A DNA stretch of 64,000 bases from Blautia schinkii DSM 10518 (GTDB lineage Bacteria; Bacillota; Clostridia; Lachnospirales; Lachnospiraceae), in assembly GCA_000702025.1 (NCBI GenBank), contig JNKJ01000031.1, forward strand, positions 1 to 64,000, given 5' to 3'. The position numbers and the translations under genes are program-made. The notes beneath the pieces are model-generated. The model was not told the origin of the DNA, ran no database searches, and saw only the letters and a list, made by a program, of their open reading frames with translations. Positions 62,610 to 64,000 of this stretch are shown here, one piece after another. How positions within the stretch are numbered: position 1 is the first letter of the stretch; each line of letters starts with the position of its first letter.

Positions 62610-62901
62610 ATAATTATACTTTTACAATAAAAAGCTATATTTTACAATAGTTATCTATACTAACGGTTTTGAAGTGATTTTGACAATAATTAGTTATACT
62701 AATGTGCCAGAATTTACGATAAAAAGTTATATTGATTTGAAAAACCGTTAGAATTGGTTGTTGTGAAGTTAGTTTAAAAAAGTAAAAGAAAATGTCGTTG
62801 CATGGTTTAGCCTGTGTAGCGGCATTTTTTGCTGAAAACTAAATTTTGTATAACTATTTATTGTCAAAAAGTCGGAAAAGAGTATGACTTATTATTGTAA
62901 A
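62600..62901. repeat. seven 20-bp iterons (TTKACAATAATTAGTTATAC type)
   Basis: Five forward copies (62600-62619, 62621-62640, 62641-62660, 62680-62699, 62713-62732) share TTTACAATA followed by an A/T-rich core and (T/C)TATA(C/T). Two inverted copies lie at 62848-62867 and 62882-62901. The first three are spaced 20-21 bp, two helical turns. An 11-bp inverted repeat CTAACGGTTTT / AAAACCGTTAG (62660-62670, 62741-62751) frames copies 4 and 5. It looks like an initiator-binding origin or a centromere. Confidence 0.88.
62789..62830 (+). terminator. strong terminator inside the iteron region
   Basis: A 17-bp stem with several G-U pairs (AAAATGTCGTTGCATGG with CCTGTGTAGCGGCATTTT) and a short loop is followed by six Ts. 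It ends the transfer operon and separates forward from inverted iterons. Confidence 0.8.
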
Positions 62902-62945
62902 TCAACAACGGATGACCAGTATTCATAATTATGAGAGGTAAGGAA

Positions 62946-63371
62946 ATGGAAGAAGAGAAAAAAACACTGGGTTATGATTGGGAATTTGGGCATGAGGAGC
63001 TGATGCTTAAAGTTGATGCCTATCGTTATGATAACAGACTGTATATCGGTCTTACCCATATGGAGGATGGATGGGAGGAATCTTTTGCTGATCTGACCAT
63101 CAATCTGGCTCATATGCCTGTCGAAAGAAATGAGGCATACATTGACGCCTTTGCCAGTAAAAGCAAACAGGACTTTATTAAAAAGCACAAACTTGGAAAG
63201 GTGCTTCCGGAAATGGGTCATTCGGGCATGGAAAGTTATTATAAGGTGGCGTTTGACCTTAAACGCCTGGAGGAATTTGACAAGGCAGGAGTAGAGAGAT
63301 ACTGCTCTATCAATGGAATGGCAAAACCAGAGCAGACAAAGGCAAATAAAAAACCACCAAAGACGAGGTAG
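62946..63371 (+). CDS. DUF4313-like ICE protein
   Basis: This 141-residue protein has the DUF4313 pattern: a LMLKVDAYRYDNRLYIGLTH start, SFADLTINLAHMPVERNEAY, KHKLGKVLPEMGHSGMESYY and FDLKRLEEFDKAGVERY. The function of the family is unknown; it is common in Firmicutes ICEs. ATG 62946 follows AGAGGTAAGG. It ends KKPPKTR (AGG codon), another arginine tail. Confidence 0.72.
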   Translation: MEEEKKTLGYDWEFGHEELMLKVDAYRYDNRLYIGLTHMEDGWEESFADLTINLAHMPVERNEAYIDAFASKSKQDFIKKHKLGKVLPEMGHSGMESYYKVAFDLKRLEEFDKAGVERYCSINGMAKPEQTKANKKPPKTR

Positions 63372-63390
63372 ATAGATTGGAGGAACATCG

Positions 63391-64000
63391 TTGAATAGAG
63401 ATATCTTTGTGTTAGTAGTAAAACATCTGCTGGAACTGCAAACAGATAGGGAACTTAGGACCTGGGTGAAATGGGCAGAGGACTGTGTTGCCATGGGGCA
63501 GTATGCTGGTTTTAGGGAACTGCCGCAAAATAAAGCGGTAGAGAAGTGGTTGGATTCCTATTATCATGTTTTTTCTGCTATTCAGTCTGAGTTTAGCAAG
63601 GAAACGGCGATTAAGGTCCTGAATTTATCACAAGAGAAATTGTGCTTGTATCCGTATGAGATGCGGGCAGCGGCACGGGTCCTTAAGGCTGGAGGGACAG
63701 GAAAGGATATTTTACAGATGATTGTCGAAGGAACATTGGAAGATCCAGAACCCGTTGTGCCAGAACATTGCGAGAAGGGAAAGATAGAAGAAGTGGATAC
63801 AGCGGATACATGGTCCTGCAATACAGAAACATTGGACTGTATCCTGCGGAGTGTGCGGACCTGGCAGGAGAATCCGGAAATCCCTCTTTTGTATAAGCGT
63901 GGGGATTCCCTGGCAGAACAGCTTTTCAACGCCTGTTTGGAGCTGTTACAGTATGAATTTGAGATAACATCAATTCCAAAATCCGATTATGATTTGATAT
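63391..64000 (+). CDS. ICE hypothetical protein, truncated by window end
   Basis: TTG 63391 after TTGGAGG opens a frame that runs to the right edge (203 residues visible). It is helical, beginning NRDIFVLVVKHLLELQTDRE, with SKETAIKVLNLSQEKLCLYP in the middle. The segment YEMRAAARVLKAGGTGKDIL recalls short helical-repeat modules. No family was recognised; the C terminus is not visible. Confidence 0.5.
   Translation, partial: MNRDIFVLVVKHLLELQTDRELRTWVKWAEDCVAMGQYAGFRELPQNKAVEKWLDSYYHVFSAIQSEFSKETAIKVLNLSQEKLCLYPYEMRAAARVLKAGGTGKDILQMIVEGTLEDPEPVVPEHCEKGKIEEVDTADTWSCNTETLDCILRSVRTWQENPEIPLLYKRGDSLAEQLFNACLELLQYEFEITSIPKSDYDLI

Larger units (their letters stand above)
12471..64000 (+). mobile_element. 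integrative and conjugative element, left part (about 51.5 kb visible)
   Basis: From the break in the ABC ATPase gene to the window edge, the genes are of mobile-element type: replication initiator, ParM, MobC, relaxase, PcfB, VirD4, Maff2, VirB6, PrgI and VirB4. They include many tandem hypothetical families. The gene set is that of Tn1549/CTn-type ICEs of Firmicutes. No integrase or excisionase is visible, so they should lie past 64000. At the left end an imperfect 59-nt dyad (TAAGACCAA at 12485-12493, TTGGTCTTA at 12535-12543, inner AACCC/GGGTT) may be a recombinase site. Confidence 0.88.

Noticed and set aside
12471..64000. Prophage
   Set aside because: No capsid, tail, terminase or lysis genes; relaxase, coupling protein and VirB genes show a conjugative element.

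Overview
The window looks like a Firmicutes chromosome, most likely a gut Lachnospiraceae. The grounds are strong AGGAGG-type ribosome sites, frequent TTG and GTG starts, a Gram-positive Tad-like pilus and a Tn1549/CTn-type conjugation module (PcfB, VirD4, Maff2, CD1112-type VirB6, PrgI, CD1110-type VirB4). About 12.5 kb of ordinary sugar-metabolism chromosome is followed by about 51.5 kb of one integrative and conjugative element (ICE). The right end of the ICE, its integrase and probably its cell-wall hydrolase lie beyond the window.

Chromosomal part (1-12.47 kb). The left edge holds the 3' end of a group II intron with the tail of its maturase. Next come a LacI-type regulator (minus strand) divergent from rhaB and rhaA, a minus-strand ketose 3-epimerase of the D-psicose/D-tagatose type, and a sugar ABC transporter (double ATPase, two permeases, secreted binding protein). 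Together these form a rhamnose/deoxyketose uptake and isomerisation locus, but no rhamnulose-1-phosphate aldolase is present. Four degenerate 34-bp tandem repeats lie between the second permease and the binding protein. A DeoR regulator with a small overlapping leader ORF heads a second sugar operon, whose ABC ATPase gene is cut inside its Walker A motif by the ICE.

ICE part (12.47-64 kb). (i) Maintenance: a RepA/DUF6017-like initiator, an HTH protein without a normal start codon, ParM and a ParR-like partner, and small proteins. (ii) A Tad/type IVc pilus locus (18.5-30.2 kb): pilin interrupted by a 2.6-kb group II intron, prepilin peptidase, CpaB-, TadZ-, TadA-, TadB- and TadC-like proteins, two pseudopilin-like proteins and a large secreted protein. 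(iii) A PAPS-reductase-like / XF1762-like / radical SAM cassette and a primase-like Toprim protein. (iv) Seven tandem DUF5688-like paralogues (35.0-41.7 kb), then a cytosine-C5 methyltransferase whose motif I sits at the C terminus. (v) A 0.5-kb non-coding island with dispersed CTGCTATCAG-type sites and three perfect hairpins (candidate oriT, centromere or origin). (vi) A second tandem array of two-module (A/B) paralogues, two of them broken. (vii) Relaxosome and type IV secretion genes, with an ORF-less group II intron inside virD4, an N6/N4 adenine/cytosine-type methyltransferase, a dyad-rich gap before virB4, and a 20-bp iteron array just after virB4.

The most unusual signal is shared across the ICE. 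About twenty proteins from unrelated families end in a short basic tail whose last residue is arginine, written with all six arginine codons. This suggests selection on the C-terminal peptide. Because C-terminal basic signals direct proteins into type IV secretion systems, one hypothesis is that the DUF5688-like and A/B proteins are co-transferred with the DNA into recipients. This is inference and is untested.
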